Shown here: in pieces, positions 1 through 10,566 of the stretch
How the letters are laid out: each line of letters starts with the position of its first letter
Position numbering within the stretch: the first letter of the stretch is position 1
Assembly (NCBI GenBank): GCA_949289125.1
Contig: CASEME010000018.1
Span: 62,001-126,000 of the forward strand
Source: an uncultured Eubacteriales bacterium
GTDB taxonomy: Bacteria > Bacillota > Clostridia > Christensenellales > CAG-314
Length of the DNA stretch: 64,000 nt
Direction: 5' to 3'
The notes under the pieces: generated by a model
Databases searched by the model: none
Told to the model about the DNA's origin: nothing
The model's input: the letters and a program-made list of their open reading frames with translations, nothing else
Position numbers and translations under genes: made by a program

Positions 1-2630
1 CTGTTGCCTGCCGCTACCAATCGTTGCAAAATGTAGATAAGTTTTTCCACGTCGGCAGTATGCAGACCTGTGGTTGGCTCGTCCAAAATATAGATTGTGC
101 GCCCCGTACTGCGTTTGGATAGTTCGGTAGCAAGTTTGACGCGCTGCGCCTCACCGCCCGACAATGTGGTTGCCGATTGCCCCAACTTGATATAGCCAAG
201 CCCTACGTCGTACAATGTCTTTATTTTGTTGCTGATAGAAGTGATATTGGCAAAAAAGCCCACTGCTTCTTCCACCGTCATATCGAGTATATCGGCTATT
301 GACTTTCCTTTATACTTAACTTCCAATGTCTCTCTGTTGTATCTCTTGCCGTGACACACTTCGCAAGGCACATACACATCGGGAAGAAAGTTCATCTCTA
401 TGCGCAAAATACCGTCACCACTACAGTTTTCACATCTGCCGCCTTTGACATTGAAAGAAAACCTGCCTGCTTTGTATCCGTGTTCTTTGGCGTCGGGTGT
501 TGCCGCAAACAACTCACGTATTGCCGTAAATACACCCGTATATGTGGCAGGATTGCTACGAGGCGTGCGACCTATTGCGCTTTGATCTATGTTAATTACC
601 TTATCAAGGTGCTCGCAACCCAATATTTCGTCACAACACACCTTTTGGTAGCGTGCCTTGTTGAGATTGTGCGAGAGGTAGGGCAACAATACTTCGTTGA
701 TAAGGCTGGACTTACCGCTACCCGATACGCCTGTCACTACCACAAATTCGCCAAGAGGTATGGTGACGTCGAGATGTTTGAGATTGTTTTTGTACGCGTT
801 TTTTATTACAAGGCTGTATCCGTTGCCCGTGCGACGTTGAGCAGGTATGCCTATATACCGTTTGCCCGACAAAAATTGTCCTGTTATTGACTGCGGACAA
901 TCCATAATATCCTGCACAGTGCCTTGCGCCACCACTTCACCGCCATGCACGCCTGCGCCTACGCCTATATCCACAATGTGGTCTGCCGCACGCATAGTGT
1001 CCTCGTCGTGCTCTACCACAATGAGAGTATTGCCCAAGTCGCGCAGTTTGGTAAGCGTAGCAATCAGCTTGTTGTTGTCACGTTGGTGAAGTCCTATGCT
1101 GGGCTCGTCCAAGATATACAACACACCTGTAAGTCCGCTACCAATCTGAGTTGCAAGACGTATGCGCTGAGCTTCACCGCCCGACAGAGTGCCTGACGCA
1201 CGGTTGAGCGTAAGATAGTCCAACCCTACATCTATCAAAAATTGCAGACGAGCCTTTATTTCTTTTAGCACCATATCGGCAATTTTTTGTTTGGTGTCGT
1301 CCAACTGCAAGTTGTTGAAAAACTGCAATGTCTTGCCGATGGACAACTCGCACAAGTCATAAATATTAAGTCCGCCCACTTTGACAGACAACACTTCGGG
1401 CTTGAGACGTTTGCCGTGACACACGTTGCAGGGCGTTTCTACCATATACTTTTCGTATTCGGTACGCGTCCAATCGCTTGTAGACTCACGGTGTCTGCGC
1501 GTCATCATTGGGATAATGCCTTCCCAAGCGGTACGGTAGACATGACCGTTTTTGCTTACTATGTCTATCATCTCACCGCCGTTGCCGTACATAATGATGT
1601 CGTATTGTGCTTTGGATAACTGTTCAACAGGCGTATCGCACGAAAAGCCATAACGCTTGGCAAGTGCCTGAAAGTAGCTGTTCATCCAACTTTCTGCACC
1701 GATGTTAAAGCCCAACAGACGTATGGCGTCATTGTTGAGTGACTTGGATTTGTCGGGGATAATAAGACTTTCGTCAAACTCTTGCTTAAAGCCCAAACCT
1801 GTACACTCGGGGCATGCGCCAAAGGGTGAGTTGAAACTGAACGCACGAGGTTCCAACTCTTCTATTACAAAACCGCACTCGGGGCACGCATATTTGTCCG
1901 AATACAATGTTTCTTGGTCGTTGTGCAATATTACTACAAGGCCGTCTGCCAATTTGAGCGCAGTTTCTATACTATCAGACAGACGTTGATGCATCTCGGG
2001 TTTTACTACCAATCTGTCTACAACTACAGATATACTGTGTTTGATATTTTTTTCCAATTTGATGTTTTCGTCCAACGTATGCGCTACGCCGTCTACGATA
2101 ACACGCACAAAACCGCTCTTTTTGAGCTGTTCAAACTGCTTTGCAAACTCGCCCTTTCTGCCACGCACAATGGGCGCAAGCACCTGTATGCGCTCGCCTT
2201 CGGGCAACTCTGCCACTCTGTCCGATATTTGGTCAACAGTGGTACGTTTTATCTCTATACCACAATGCGGACAATAGGGCGTGCCTGCCCTTGCATACAA
2301 TAGACGCAAGTAGTCGTATATCTCGGTAACTGTACCCACTGTAGAACGCGGATTGCTACTTGTGGTCTTTTGGTCTATGCTGATTGCAGGGGACAGACCT
2401 TCGATAGATTCCACATCGGGCTTGTCCATCTGTCCCAAAAACTGCCTTGCGTATGCAGACAAACTTTCCACATAGCGCCGTTGACCTTCCGCAAAAATTG
2501 TATCAAATGCCAAACTACTTTTGCCACTGCCCGACAAACCGGTAAACACCACAAGTTTGTCACGTGGGATAGTAAGGTCAATATTTTTCAGATTATTTTC
2601 TCTTGCTTTTTTGATTATTATGTCTTTCAT
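1..2630 (-). CDS. uvrA: UvrABC excinuclease subunit A (3' end cut off by window edge)
   Basis: UvrA is the ATP-dependent damage-recognition subunit of nucleotide excision repair and loads UvrB on lesions. About 876 codons are visible of a family length near 940, so only the extreme C-terminus lies outside. The first Walker A (GLSGSGKS, residues 31-38) and a second (GVSGSGKS), two LSGGEAQR signature motifs, CxxC zinc-binding pairs and the terminal [10 protein letters not shown] Walker B are all readable. The ATG at 2630 lies inside the end of uvrB, so the two reading frames overlap by 38 nt, which points to translational coupling. Identity is secure. Confidence 0.97.
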   Translation of the reverse strand, partial: MKDIIIKKARENNLKNIDLTIPRDKLVVFTGLSGSGKSSLAFDTIFAEGQRRYVESLSAYARQFLGQMDKPDVESIEGLSPAISIDQKTTSSNPRSTVGTVTEIYDYLRLLYARAGTPYCPHCGIEIKRTTVDQISDRVAELPEGERIQVLAPIVRGRKGEFAKQFEQLKKSGFVRVIVDGVAHTLDENIKLEKNIKHSISVVVDRLVVKPEMHQRLSDSIETALKLADGLVVILHNDQETLYSDKYACPECGFVIEELEPRAFSFNSPFGACPECTGLGFKQEFDESLIIPDKSKSLNNDAIRLLGFNIGAESWMNSYFQALAKRYGFSCDTPVEQLSKAQYDIIMYGNGGEMIDIVSKNGHVYRTAWEGIIPMMTRRHRESTSDWTRTEYEKYMVETPCNVCHGKRLKPEVLSVKVGGLNIYDLCELSIGKTLQFFNNLQLDDTKQKIADMVLKEIKARLQFLIDVGLDYLTLNRASGTLSGGEAQRIRLATQIGSGLTGVLYILDEPSIGLHQRDNNKLIATLTKLRDLGNTLIVVEHDEDTMRAADHIVDIGVGAGVHGGEVVAQGTVQDIMDCPQSITGQFLSGKRYIGIPAQRRTGNGYSLVIKNAYKNNLKHLDVTIPLGEFVVVTGVSGSGKSSLINEVLLPYLSHNLNKARYQKVCCDEILGCEHLDKVINIDQSAIGRTPRSNPATYTGVFTAIRELFAATPDAKEHGYKAGRFSFNVKGGRCENCSGDGILRIEMNFLPDVYVPCEVCHGKRYNRETLEVKYKGKSIADILDMTVEEAVGFFANITSISNKIKTLYDVGLGYIKLGQSATTLSGGEAQRVKLATELSKRSTGRTIYILDEPTTGLHTADVEKLIYILQRLVAAGN

Positions 2631-4593
2631 TCTGTTTGTTTAGTTTCTCCATAGTTTTTACCAACTGCGACACCTTTTCACGCAAAGTGATGGCACGCTC
2701 AAAGTCCAACTGAGCGGCTGCACTTTTCATCTGTGCGGTGAGGTGGGTAATTTCTTTGGCAATCTGCTGAGGCGTCATAGCCTGACTTTGCTTTTGAGTA
2801 ATTTCCAACGTGTTGGCAACATTGTGAGTAATAGTCTTTGGGGTAATGCCGTGCTCAACATTATATTGATGCTGTACAGTGCGGCGGCGTTCGGTTTCGT
2901 CCAAAGCACGGCGCATACTGTCCGTCACGACGTCGGCATACATTATTACCCTACCTTCTGCGTTGCGGGCGGCTCTGCCTATGGTCTGAATAAGCGACGT
3001 GTCGCTACGCAAAAAGCCTTCCTTATCAGCGTCCAAAATGGCAACAAGCCGCACTTGGGGCAAGTCCAAACCTTCTCTTAACAGGTTGATACCTACCAGC
3101 ACGTCAAATTCGCCGTTTTTAAGACCAGACACAATTTCTATACGTTCGAGCGTGTCTATATCGGAGTGCATATACCGCACCTTTACATTGCGCTTTTGCA
3201 AATAATCGGTAAGACTCTCTGCCATACGCTTGGTAAGCGTAGTTACAAGCACTCTGCCGTTGTCTTTGGTAACAACATCTATCTCGCTCATAAGGTCGTC
3301 TATCTGACCTTCTGTCTTGCGCACCTGTACAATAGGATCGAGCAGACCTGTAGGACGAATAAGCTGTTCCACCACCTTATCGGCCTGCGACAGTTCGTAT
3401 TCGGCAGGCGTTGCAGATACGCATATAAGCTGTCCCACACGTGCGTCAAACTCGTCAAACTTAAGCGGACGATTGTCGTATGCGCTTTTGAGGCGAAAAC
3501 CGTAGTCCACAAGGTTGATTTTGCGCGCACGGTCTCCGTTGTACATACCGCGTATTTGTGGCAAAGTGATGTGACTTTCATCCACAAAAGTAACAAAATC
3601 TTCGGGAAAATAGTCGAGCAAAGTATAGGGCGGTTGACCTACCTGTCTGCCGTCAAAGTATCTTGAGTAGTTTTCGATACCGCTGCAGTAGCCCATCTCA
3701 CGCATCATCTCCATATCATAGTTGACGCGTTGGCGCAGGCGTTGTGTCTCCAAAGCCTTGCCGTTGTCCTCCAACTCTTTGCTCTCCACCTCAAGGTCAC
3801 GCGCAATGTTGTTAAGCGCACTTTCCATAGTAACGCCTTCTACAACATAGTGGCTTGCAGGAAAAACTATTGTGTGCAAAAGATTGGACACCACGTTGCC
3901 CGATACCACTTCTATCTCGCTCAGTTTTTCCACCTCGTCGCCCCAAAACTCTACACGTATAGCAAGGTCGGAGTAGCTGGCAGGATAGATATCCAATATA
4001 TCGCCGTTGACTCGGAAAGTACCGCGCTGAAAGTCGGTATCGTTGCGCTGATACTGAATACTGATAAGTTTTCTGATAACGTCCTCTCGTGACACATTGT
4101 CACCGGGGCGCAAAGATAAACTCATCTTGTAGTACTCGCCCGGTGCACCCAAACCGTATATGCACGATACGCTCGCCACTACTATGGTGTCACGCCTTTC
4201 AAACAGCGAACAGGTTGCGCTATGGCGCAGTTTGTCTATCTCGTCGTTGATGTCAATTTCCTTTTCAATGTACAAATCTCTCGAAGGTATGTAACTTTCG
4301 GGCATATAGTAATCGTAGTATGACACAAAAAACTCTACTCTGTTTTCTGGGAAAAACTCTCTAAACTCGTTGCAAAGCTGTGCGGCAAGCGTCTTGTTGT
4401 GACAAACTACAAGTGCAGGACGGTTGACGTTGGCAATGACGTTTGCCATAGTGAAAGTTTTGCCACTGCCTGTTACGCCTCGCAAAACTTGCGTGCGCAA
4501 GCCGTCGTTCAATCCCTCTGTAAGTTGACGTATAGCATTGGGTTGATCACCGCAAGGTTTGTATTGAGAATGAAGTTTGAATAACTGTTCCAT
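2593..4593 (-). CDS. uvrB: UvrABC excinuclease subunit B
   Basis: UvrB is the helicase-like damage-verification subunit that hands the lesion to UvrC. The 666-residue protein has the usual length. Walker A GVTGSGKT sits near residue 40. The tyrosine-rich beta-hairpin ([11 protein letters not shown]) is near residue 90, TFVDESH gives the DExH-like box, and a UVR coiled-coil domain that binds UvrA/UvrC is at the C-terminus. The start is the ATG at 4593, preceded by an AGGTAA-like site. It sits directly upstream of uvrA with overlapping ends, the common uvrB-uvrA order in Bacillota. No anomalies were seen. Confidence 0.98.
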   Translation of the reverse strand: MEQLFKLHSQYKPCGDQPNAIRQLTEGLNDGLRTQVLRGVTGSGKTFTMANVIANVNRPALVVCHNKTLAAQLCNEFREFFPENRVEFFVSYYDYYMPESYIPSRDLYIEKEIDINDEIDKLRHSATCSLFERRDTIVVASVSCIYGLGAPGEYYKMSLSLRPGDNVSREDVIRKLISIQYQRNDTDFQRGTFRVNGDILDIYPASYSDLAIRVEFWGDEVEKLSEIEVVSGNVVSNLLHTIVFPASHYVVEGVTMESALNNIARDLEVESKELEDNGKALETQRLRQRVNYDMEMMREMGYCSGIENYSRYFDGRQVGQPPYTLLDYFPEDFVTFVDESHITLPQIRGMYNGDRARKINLVDYGFRLKSAYDNRPLKFDEFDARVGQLICVSATPAEYELSQADKVVEQLIRPTGLLDPIVQVRKTEGQIDDLMSEIDVVTKDNGRVLVTTLTKRMAESLTDYLQKRNVKVRYMHSDIDTLERIEIVSGLKNGEFDVLVGINLLREGLDLPQVRLVAILDADKEGFLRSDTSLIQTIGRAARNAEGRVIMYADVVTDSMRRALDETERRRTVQHQYNVEHGITPKTITHNVANTLEITQKQSQAMTPQQIAKEITHLTAQMKSAAAQLDFERAITLREKVSQLVKTMEKLNKQNERHNNQKSKRK

Positions 4594-4619
4594 ATTGCTT
4601 ATTTACCTGTAAGATGTAT

Positions 4620-4650
4620 CGAAAAGGCAAATCAAACGTGTGACTTGCCC
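4620..4650 (-). terminator. Imperfect hairpin terminator after coaX
   Basis: On the minus strand GGCAAGTCA pairs with TGATTTGCC (one mismatch) and is followed by TTTTC. It lies between the coaX stop (4713) and the uvrB start (4593). The U-tract is short, so read-through into uvrBA is likely. Confidence 0.45.
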
Positions 4651-4712
4651 GTGTTTTTGTGCTTTTGTCAAAGAAGGCCGTTCACTTGCGCCCGATAACA
4701 ATAGTATTGTCT

Positions 4713-5531
4713 TCACTCTTCGAGGGTATTCATTTTGTATATATAATACAAGCCCCACAACGACAATTCTCTGTCTATGTGGTCAAATATAGGCTCCACG
4801 TCGGCTACAAGCTGAGACAGACCGCCTGTGGCAATTATCTTGGCATTGCTAAGTCCTGTTTCCTCTTTGATACGCTGTATCATATATTTTACCTGTCCCA
4901 CTGCGCCATACAGCACACCGCTTTGTATAGCTTTTGCAGTGGACTGCGCCACTACTTTGTCGGGTATGCGCAGTTCTACATCGGGCAATTTGCTTGTGTA
5001 GTTGGCAAGGCCGGCACTGCTGCTGCGTATGCCCAAAGTGATAGCACCGCCCAAAAACTCCTTTTTGTCGTTGACAACGTTGTATGTAGTTGCCGTACCA
5101 AAGTCCACAAGTACAAAAGGCGCACCATATTTTTTGACTGTTGCAACAGCCGTAATAATGCGGTCGCTACCAAGCTCGCGCGGAAAATCGTATTTGATGG
5201 CAAGCCCTGTTTTGACGCCTACGCCCACAATAAGCGGCTTGACGCCAAAGCAGTATTCCAATACATGCACAAAGGTATAGTCCAACTGTGGTATGACGCT
5301 GGACATAATTGCGCCTTTGACGCTATCAACTGCTATGTTGTTGTGTTGCAACATTTGCAACAACAGCGCCATATATTCGTCCGATGTGCGTTTGACGTCA
5401 CTGCTCATCTTAAAGGAGCGCACCAACTGTTTGTCGTCAAACAAACCAATTTTTACATTAGTGTTGCCAATATCTACAGTAATAACATAACGAGGTGATT
5501 TGTCGTTATTGTGTTGTGTACTATTGTGCAT
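4713..5531 (-). CDS. coaX: Type III pantothenate kinase
   Basis: CoaX phosphorylates pantothenate, the first step of CoA synthesis, and is a cytoplasmic dimer of the ASKHA fold. The 272-residue protein shows the phosphate-binding DIGNT (residues 20-24), GSDR (121-124) and the DFGTATT loop (143-149) expected of the family. The ATG at 5531 has an excellent GGAGG seven bases upstream and overlaps the end of the preceding S-component gene by 11 nt, so the two are co-translated. The ~10-residue N-terminal extension before the first beta strand is a little longer than usual. Pairing with a transporter gene suggests pantothenate uptake and activation in one operon. Confidence 0.95.
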   Translation of the reverse strand: MHNSTQHNNDKSPRYVITVDIGNTNVKIGLFDDKQLVRSFKMSSDVKRTSDEYMALLLQMLQHNNIAVDSVKGAIMSSVIPQLDYTFVHVLEYCFGVKPLIVGVGVKTGLAIKYDFPRELGSDRIITAVATVKKYGAPFVLVDFGTATTYNVVNDKKEFLGGAITLGIRSSSAGLANYTSKLPDVELRIPDKVVAQSTAKAIQSGVLYGAVGQVKYMIQRIKEETGLSNAKIIATGGLSQLVADVEPIFDHIDRELSLWGLYYIYKMNTLEE

Positions 5532-6180
5532 TGTTTCCTCCGTTGTCAGTTTCGGGCAAGATATTGTCCGACTTCCACAAATTGCCGTCTATGCCCAACT
5601 TCAGTCCGCGTCTTACTCCCAATACAAGGTGGGGCACAAGTATCAAGGACACCAAGTATTCGGGCAAAATGTTGACAATAACCAACGCTTTGATAACATC
5701 AATAAGCGTTTGGTCTGTTTGTCCCAATATCACCTGATAGGTATTGAGTGCAAACAAATACAGCACTGTATTGGTCAGCAAACCCACCAACACAGCAACG
5801 GTCATACACAGTGTCTGCCTGCCGTAAGCTGAGCGCATTTTTTTTGTTGCCAACAGCATCAGCCTATAAATGCCAAACAACGTTATGCCCATAATTACTC
5901 TTGGCAACACCGAAACAAGTGGATTGAGATTGTATTGCGCCGTAGCATTGGGAAAAATAAATACTTTGAGCAAAGAAGCAAGTCCAAAAAACGTGCCTGC
6001 AAGTATTGCACTTATCCACCTGTTGTCCAACATTGCCAACGAATTGGTGACAAGCAATACAAATATTGCCATAGACACGGGCAAAGCCAAGCTCATAAGC
6101 CTATCAAGCGACATTGCCACCGTTATGACGGCAAACATCAGCGCATACTGCGCCACTACTTTTGCTTTGTTGTCGTTCAC
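5521..6180 (-). CDS. ECF transporter S component, probably pantothenate-type
   Basis: This is a 219-residue, highly hydrophobic protein with about six predicted membrane helices. It carries an N-P-L-V-S-V-L-P-R stretch followed by a glycine-rich helix, as seen in the membrane substrate-binding (S) subunits of energy-coupling-factor transporters. The start is a GTG at 6180 with GAGG about 11 nt upstream. The shared ecfA1-ecfA2-ecfT energizing module occurs at 37.6-40.2 kb. The substrate is inferred only from the 11-nt overlap with coaX, which suggests pantothenate (PanT-like). A promoter-like TTTACA-17-TATAAT lies upstream. The S-component assignment is firmer than the substrate. Confidence 0.75.
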   Translation of the reverse strand: MNDNKAKVVAQYALMFAVITVAMSLDRLMSLALPVSMAIFVLLVTNSLAMLDNRWISAILAGTFFGLASLLKVFIFPNATAQYNLNPLVSVLPRVIMGITLFGIYRLMLLATKKMRSAYGRQTLCMTVAVLVGLLTNTVLYLFALNTYQVILGQTDQTLIDVIKALVIVNILPEYLVSLILVPHLVLGVRRGLKLGIDGNLWKSDNILPETDNGGNNAQ

Positions 6181-6282
6181 TATAAAAAAACCTCAATTTC
6201 GCCCACGTGGGTACAAATATCTTTTTCACAGTAAAAAATATAAAACTGTAAGTATCGCTCGTTGCCGATACGACCCGTTGTC

Positions 6283-6311
6283 ATTATACACACAATTAAT
6301 TTTTTTGTAAA
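6283..6311 (-). promoter_or_regulatory. Sigma-A-type promoter for the S component-coaX operon
   Basis: TTTACA (6306-6311) and TATAAT (6283-6288) on the minus strand, separated by exactly 17 bp and about 100 nt upstream of the GTG start. Confidence 0.6.
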
Positions 6312-6431
6312 CGCTTTACTGCAAAGTAACACAATTTTTGACAAAACCATATTGTAATACTGAGTAAGCAAAAAGTACTCATATCAAACTACAACGTCCG
6401 TGCAAAACGGGCGTAAAACGGAGGTAAAAAT

Positions 6432-6647
6432 ATGTTTAACGGATTGTTCAATAACGATACTTGCGGCAATACAGGCGGCTGCTTTGGTGGTTGCAACTGC
6501 ACATGGATATTGCTCATACTCCTGTTCTTGTGCTGCTGCGGCAAGATGGGTAACATCAGCATGACCATCAACCCCACTTGCCTTATCCTCATCATTGCCT
6601 TGCTGTTCTGCTGCGGCGGATTGACAGTTGGCAAAGAGTGCCGCTAA
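6432..6647 (+). CDS. Small cysteine-rich membrane protein, function unknown
   Basis: A 71-residue protein with ATG at 6432 preceded by a strong CGGAGG site nine bases upstream, so translation is credible. It has a Gly/Asn/Cys-rich N-terminus (CGNTGGCFGGCNC), a hydrophobic helix ending in LCCCG, a short polar turn and a second hydrophobic helix ending in CCGG. Eleven of 71 residues are cysteine. No family is recognised with confidence. Similar short Gly/Cys-rich two-helix proteins are common in Clostridia. It is transcribed opposite to its neighbours and bounded by a strong hairpin, so it is probably monocistronic. Metal binding or thiol cross-linking at the membrane is speculation. Confidence 0.7.
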   Translation: MFNGLFNNDTCGNTGGCFGGCNCTWILLILLFLCCCGKMGNISMTINPTCLILIIALLFCCGGLTVGKECR

Positions 6648-6721
6648 GTAAAATCGGACAGCGGTACATAAACCGCACTAAAGTGTTTGCGAAATATTGC
6701 AAACTATTGTACAAAAGCACA

Positions 6722-6749
6722 AGAGCGAACGGCATTTGCCGTTCGCTCT
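6722..6749. terminator. Perfect hairpin between convergent genes
   Basis: 13-bp perfect arms (6722-6734 and 6737-6749) with a TT loop, between the stop codons of the plus-strand small protein and the minus-strand YitT gene. It probably serves both directions. The U-runs are weak on either side. Confidence 0.7.
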
Positions 6750-6773
6750 CAACTTTTGACAGTTTGTTAACTT

Positions 6774-7844
6774 CTAAGATTGTTTGTCAGTAGAGTTGTC
6801 TACTGTATTTTGCGTTTCCACCGTCTGTTGCTGACGTGCTTTTTGCGCTTTTTGCAACTTTTGCACTTTCTTTTGACTAACGTTTTCTTCCTGCAATTCG
6901 TGCTCTTTGTTCATAAAGCCTTTGCCTATTACTTCACGCACGCTTTCAACATAGGCAAACGCTTTGTCGTCCACCTGACGTATTATTCGTCTTGCACGAG
7001 TCAACTGACGTTTGTTGATGACGCACACCACCATTGTCTTTATTTGGTGCGAATACCCGCCTTCAATTTTTACAAAGCTGATACCGTGTTTGAGATTTTT
7101 TTTCAGTTCTTCTGCCATTTCTTGCGGATAGTCGGTAGTAATTTCCAACTCGATTGCCGCAGAAAAACCGCGAAAAACCGTTTCTTGCACTATTTCTTGC
7201 ACAAACAGTGCAGCTACCGAATACACTGCCAACTCCAACGCTTTGTCAATGTTGTTGTTTGAGAAGAAAAACATAGCTACAGCCGAACACAGCACCACAA
7301 TGAGGTTGGATATTAGTATGGCACGCATACTTTCGCTGCTGTTTGCCTTTTCGCGCTGTTGCATAATAAGTCCCACAACGTCGCTTCCTCCTGTAGATGC
7401 ATTGACAGAGAGCATCATAGGCAGGCACAAACCTTGCAATCCACCACCAATAATAGCGTACATAACTTTATCATTGACGTCCTCTTGCGCATTAATAGCG
7501 GTATGCATTATTTCTGCAAGATTGGTAATGCGCAGTATGAGCAAAAATGCCGAAAACAAAACTACATATATAGTTGTTTTGAGTGCAAAACGTCTACGAT
7601 AACGCACAAAGCAGTATATAAATATAGGGATATCAATAGCCAATATCCAAACGCCTGCCGAAAAATACCACTTGTTGTCCGTTGCAAACAGTATGTCCAA
7701 TATGGACGCTATACCGCTGACGCCGCCTACCACTATTTCGGAAGAGATAAGAAATACTTCCATTGAAAAAGCAGAAAGAAACGCAGCCAACACTATTGTT
7801 GACCACTGTTTCAACTCAAACTTCAACCTACTTTTGTTTATCAT
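6774..7844 (-). CDS. YitT family membrane protein (DUF161 plus DUF2179)
   Basis: About 356 residues from the ATG at 7844. This start is preferred because TAGGAG lies about nine bases upstream, whereas an in-frame start at 7883 has no such site. The N-terminal part has five or six membrane helices with the glycine-rich VVGGVSGIASI and NASTGGSDVVG segments typical of YitT proteins. It is followed by a cytoplasmic DUF2179-like ferredoxin-fold domain (about 230-310) and a charged Gln/Lys-rich tail peculiar to this copy. The biochemical role of the family is unsettled. The start overlaps the end of its paralogue by 17 nt, so the two may function together. Confidence 0.88.
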   Translation of the reverse strand: MINKSRLKFELKQWSTIVLAAFLSAFSMEVFLISSEIVVGGVSGIASILDILFATDNKWYFSAGVWILAIDIPIFIYCFVRYRRRFALKTTIYVVLFSAFLLILRITNLAEIMHTAINAQEDVNDKVMYAIIGGGLQGLCLPMMLSVNASTGGSDVVGLIMQQREKANSSESMRAILISNLIVVLCSAVAMFFFSNNNIDKALELAVYSVAALFVQEIVQETVFRGFSAAIELEITTDYPQEMAEELKKNLKHGISFVKIEGGYSHQIKTMVVCVINKRQLTRARRIIRQVDDKAFAYVESVREVIGKGFMNKEHELQEENVSQKKVQKLQKAQKARQQQTVETQNTVDNSTDKQS

Positions 7845-8724
7845 AACGATAGCTCCTATTAAAAGTAGGCCGTGAGAAAACATCGCCTACGTCTTTGATA
7901 ATTACAAACGCTTCCGAATCGTATTTTTTGATAATCTGTCGCAATGCCGCAGCCTGTCTGTATTGACAAAGCACCATTACCATTTTGACATCACGTATGT
8001 TGCCTTTTTCGTCAAACATATCCATCAAGGTTACGCCCCTATGAAAACGACAGGTGATAACCTCAGACAGCTCTTTGTATTTGTCTGTGACAATCAAAAA
8101 CTTTTGTACATGGTCAAAGCCTCTGTCAAACATACCCATAAACTTTGCACCGCACAAAATGTAAATAAACGAATAAACTATTACCCAAATACTTTGTCCC
8201 TCAAGAATCATAAGCAATGCGCCGCCTATTATCAATACGCACAAATTGGCAACAAAAACTACTTTGGATAAGTCTATCTCCGGACGTTTTTTTGCAACTA
8301 TTTTTGCTATTACTTCGGTACCGCCGTTGCTTCCGCCATATGCCGCAGCCAAGTGCATAGCAAAGCCTACGCACACACCGCCAAAAATGACAGCAATAAG
8401 CATGGAATTGGTAAATATAAAATTTTCGGGTATGTATCTTAATAGAATTGTACATACGACAGTTGCCCAAATTGTTTTGAAGGTAAAATGCCCTTTGACA
8501 AATATCAACGAACAAATAAGCAACGGTATGTTGATAGCAATATATATGTAAGAAATATTGATACTTGGAATGATGTAATAAATAACTGACGCAAGTCCGG
8601 AAAAACCGCCTGGCACAAGTTTGTTGGGGTTGACAAAGACGTGCATCGACACTGCGTTGCACGCCCCGGCTATAGTCACCATAAAATATTCAAAAATAAT
8701 GCGCCAAACGTTATTCTTTTTCAC
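7828..8724 (-). CDS. YitT family membrane protein, second paralogue
   Basis: A 298-residue YitT protein: N-terminal helices with VPGGFSGLASV and AYGGSNGGTEVIA, then a soluble DUF2179-like domain from about residue 215. It begins with GTG at 8724, preceded by TTGAGGCG. It lacks the long charged tail of the downstream copy. The overlapping stop and start of the two genes indicate one transcript. Function is not established for the family, and transport or membrane sensing is a guess. Confidence 0.88.
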   Translation of the reverse strand: MKKNNVWRIIFEYFMVTIAGACNAVSMHVFVNPNKLVPGGFSGLASVIYYIIPSINISYIYIAINIPLLICSLIFVKGHFTFKTIWATVVCTILLRYIPENFIFTNSMLIAVIFGGVCVGFAMHLAAAYGGSNGGTEVIAKIVAKKRPEIDLSKVVFVANLCVLIIGGALLMILEGQSIWVIVYSFIYILCGAKFMGMFDRGFDHVQKFLIVTDKYKELSEVITCRFHRGVTLMDMFDEKGNIRDVKMVMVLCQYRQAAALRQIIKKYDSEAFVIIKDVGDVFSRPTFNRSYRYDKQK

Positions 8725-8830
8725 GACAAACGCCTCAAGAAAAATTTCATATACAATCTACCACCCACGACAAAATCTGTCAATGCTTTTGTGCAAATTG
8801 GGTAAATTTTGATGACACTACACACTGTTA

Positions 8831-8868
8831 CAAAAAAAAACGGCACCGCATACGCAGTGCCGCAAAAA
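8831..8868 (-). terminator. Rho-independent terminator
   Basis: On the minus strand CGGCAC pairs with GTGCCG (8841-8862, with a short inner stem) and is followed by a run of nine T. It lies just past the stop of the unknown membrane protein gene. Confidence 0.85.
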
Positions 8869-8883
8869 AGTTGTAAAAGCGCT

Positions 8884-9531
8884 TTATTTGGTAGTATTTT
8901 CCGTTGTGGTAGGTTGCACGTTGGCAAACAACGCTTTGTGTATAACAGACACCACGGAAGAAATGTTTTCGGTAGATATCAGTCCGCTAAGCAACTCGGT
9001 AAGTTGCTGACGTTTGACAGACTCGGAGGAAGTAGTCTGATAAATGCTCTTTGCATTGCTTGCCACAACTTTTACTTGTGCAAGAAAGTCAGTCAACTTC
9101 AATTCGCCGCTTTGCAGTTGGTCTTTTACCGTACCAAAGTACACCAACTGATTGTAAAATATGCCAAACACATCGTCTTTTAACAACTGAGTAAGACTGT
9201 TGCCAGACAGAGTGTGCACAAAGCGGTAAATAACAGACGCCATCGCGCCTATACCTGTAGCCTCAATAAGTACTGAATACACTGCCTCCCACGTAAACGC
9301 CGATTGGGACAAAACCCACTTATCCAAACTTGCAAATACAACACCCCACACAAAGGGCAGTATTACTGCAAGGTTGAACTTGTGAAAAATCTCCACCTTT
9401 ACTCTGTTGACCAATATCTTTTTGACAAGTTGAGTCAACAACAGCGACAACACAGAATAAACGACAAATACCAAATTGTTGCTGTTTTTTACAAAGTTGA
9501 AGATTGTCTGCAAAAATGTTTCTATGTCCAT
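8884..9531 (-). CDS. Membrane protein of unknown function
   Basis: A 215-residue protein from the ATG at 9531, chosen because AAAGGAGA lies eight bases upstream. An in-frame codon at 9561 has no such site. Three hydrophobic segments are seen at about residues 15-33, 44-62 and 75-100, followed by a polar, probably helical C-terminal half rich in Ser, Gln and Leu. No family is recognised. It has its own terminator and follows a hairpin downstream of rsmI, so it is probably expressed separately. A holin-like role is conceivable from size and topology, but nothing nearby supports it. Confidence 0.75.
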   Translation of the reverse strand: MDIETFLQTIFNFVKNSNNLVFVVYSVLSLLLTQLVKKILVNRVKVEIFHKFNLAVILPFVWGVVFASLDKWVLSQSAFTWEAVYSVLIEATGIGAMASVIYRFVHTLSGNSLTQLLKDDVFGIFYNQLVYFGTVKDQLQSGELKLTDFLAQVKVVASNAKSIYQTTSSESVKRQQLTELLSGLISTENISSVVSVIHKALFANVQPTTTENTTK

Positions 9532-9604
9532 TGCTTGTTCTCCTTTATCCATATTCAACAAGCCGAACCCCGAAAAGCGCTTTGCGCGTTACTAACAACG
9601 CAAA

Positions 9605-9634
9605 CGTTCCGCACACACCCGTATGTGCGGAACG
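9605..9634. terminator. Strong hairpin downstream of rsmI
   Basis: Eleven-base perfect arms (9605-9615 and 9624-9634) in the gap between rsmI and the next minus-strand gene. There is little U-tract (TTTG), so it is either a weak terminator or an mRNA 3' end stabiliser. Confidence 0.5.
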
Positions 9635-9754
9635 CTGTTATTGTATCATACATAGTCAGATATGCTTATGCTTGTGCCAAAATTGTGCAAAGTGCTTTGC
9701 ACAACTGTACTGCAAACAGTTGCAATACATATCTTCAACTTCGATATTTGTCAA

Positions 9755-10561
9755 TTACTTGTCTTTGTTGTCGTTGACAAACAACTTATAAATTTCGTTT
9801 TTGTTGACGTTTAGCTGTTTGGCAACAGTTTTGATTGCATCGTTTTTGGACATACCGCTCTCTATCAACTGCTGTACCAATTTTTGTGCATCGCGACCAT
9901 CCGTTGGCTGTTGTTTACTGTCCGCCCTATCCACAACAAGTACAAATTCTCCACGACTATCCTCAAAAGGAGTACTTAGCGTTGTGTGAAACACTTGTTC
10001 GTGCAGTTTGGATATTTCTTTTACAAGGCAACACCGTCTATCCCCCAACTGTTGCAACAAATAGTTGCGCACTTCTTCAAGGTCGTGCACCGATACATAA
10101 AATATCAATACACTTTCAAGAGGCAACTGTGCCATAAGCAACTTTCTATCTTTGTTTTTGTCGGGCAAAAAGCCTGCATAGGTAAAGGGCGGTTGATATC
10201 CCGACAAGACAAAGGCATTGATACACGCATTGGCACCCGACACCACCGTATAAGGCTTGTTTAGCTCAATAAGTCTGTTGACCAATATATTGCCCGGATC
10301 ATTGATACAAGGCATACCTGCATCGCTTACTAAGGCAATATTTTTGTCCTCATTGAGCAATTTTTCCACCATAGGTAGCATAGACTTTTCGTTAAACTTG
10401 TGATAGCTGTACAGTGGTTTGGATATTCCGTATTCTTTTAGCAAAATAAGCGTATGACGGGTATCCTCACACAAAATAACGTCTACAGCATTAAGTACCT
10501 CTACTGCCCTATAAGTCATCTCCTTAAGGTTGCCTATAGGTGTAGCTACAAAATAAACCAT
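9755..10561 (-). CDS. rsmI: 16S rRNA (cytidine1402-2'-O)-methyltransferase
   Basis: RsmI 2'-O-methylates C1402 in the ribosomal P site using SAM. The 268-residue protein begins with the diagnostic VATPIGNLKEMT and has CEDTRHT and SDAGMPCINDPG (SAM pocket) as in the tetrapyrrole-methylase superfamily. The C-terminal ~50 residues form the small helical domain usual in RsmI. The ATG at 10561 has AAGGAG upstream, inside the end of the TrmN6-like gene, and the gap is five bases. In Bacillus the same two functions neighbour each other (yabB...rsmI). Confidence 0.95.
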   Translation of the reverse strand: MVYFVATPIGNLKEMTYRAVEVLNAVDVILCEDTRHTLILLKEYGISKPLYSYHKFNEKSMLPMVEKLLNEDKNIALVSDAGMPCINDPGNILVNRLIELNKPYTVVSGANACINAFVLSGYQPPFTYAGFLPDKNKDRKLLMAQLPLESVLIFYVSVHDLEEVRNYLLQQLGDRRCCLVKEISKLHEQVFHTTLSTPFEDSRGEFVLVVDRADSKQQPTDGRDAQKLVQQLIESGMSKNDAIKTVAKQLNVNKNEIYKLFVNDNKDK

Positions 10562-10566
10562 TGTTG

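Noticed and set aside
4659-5498. 279-codon plus-strand frame opposite coaX
   Set aside because: Lies opposite coaX, which has all family motifs and a perfect ribosome-binding site.
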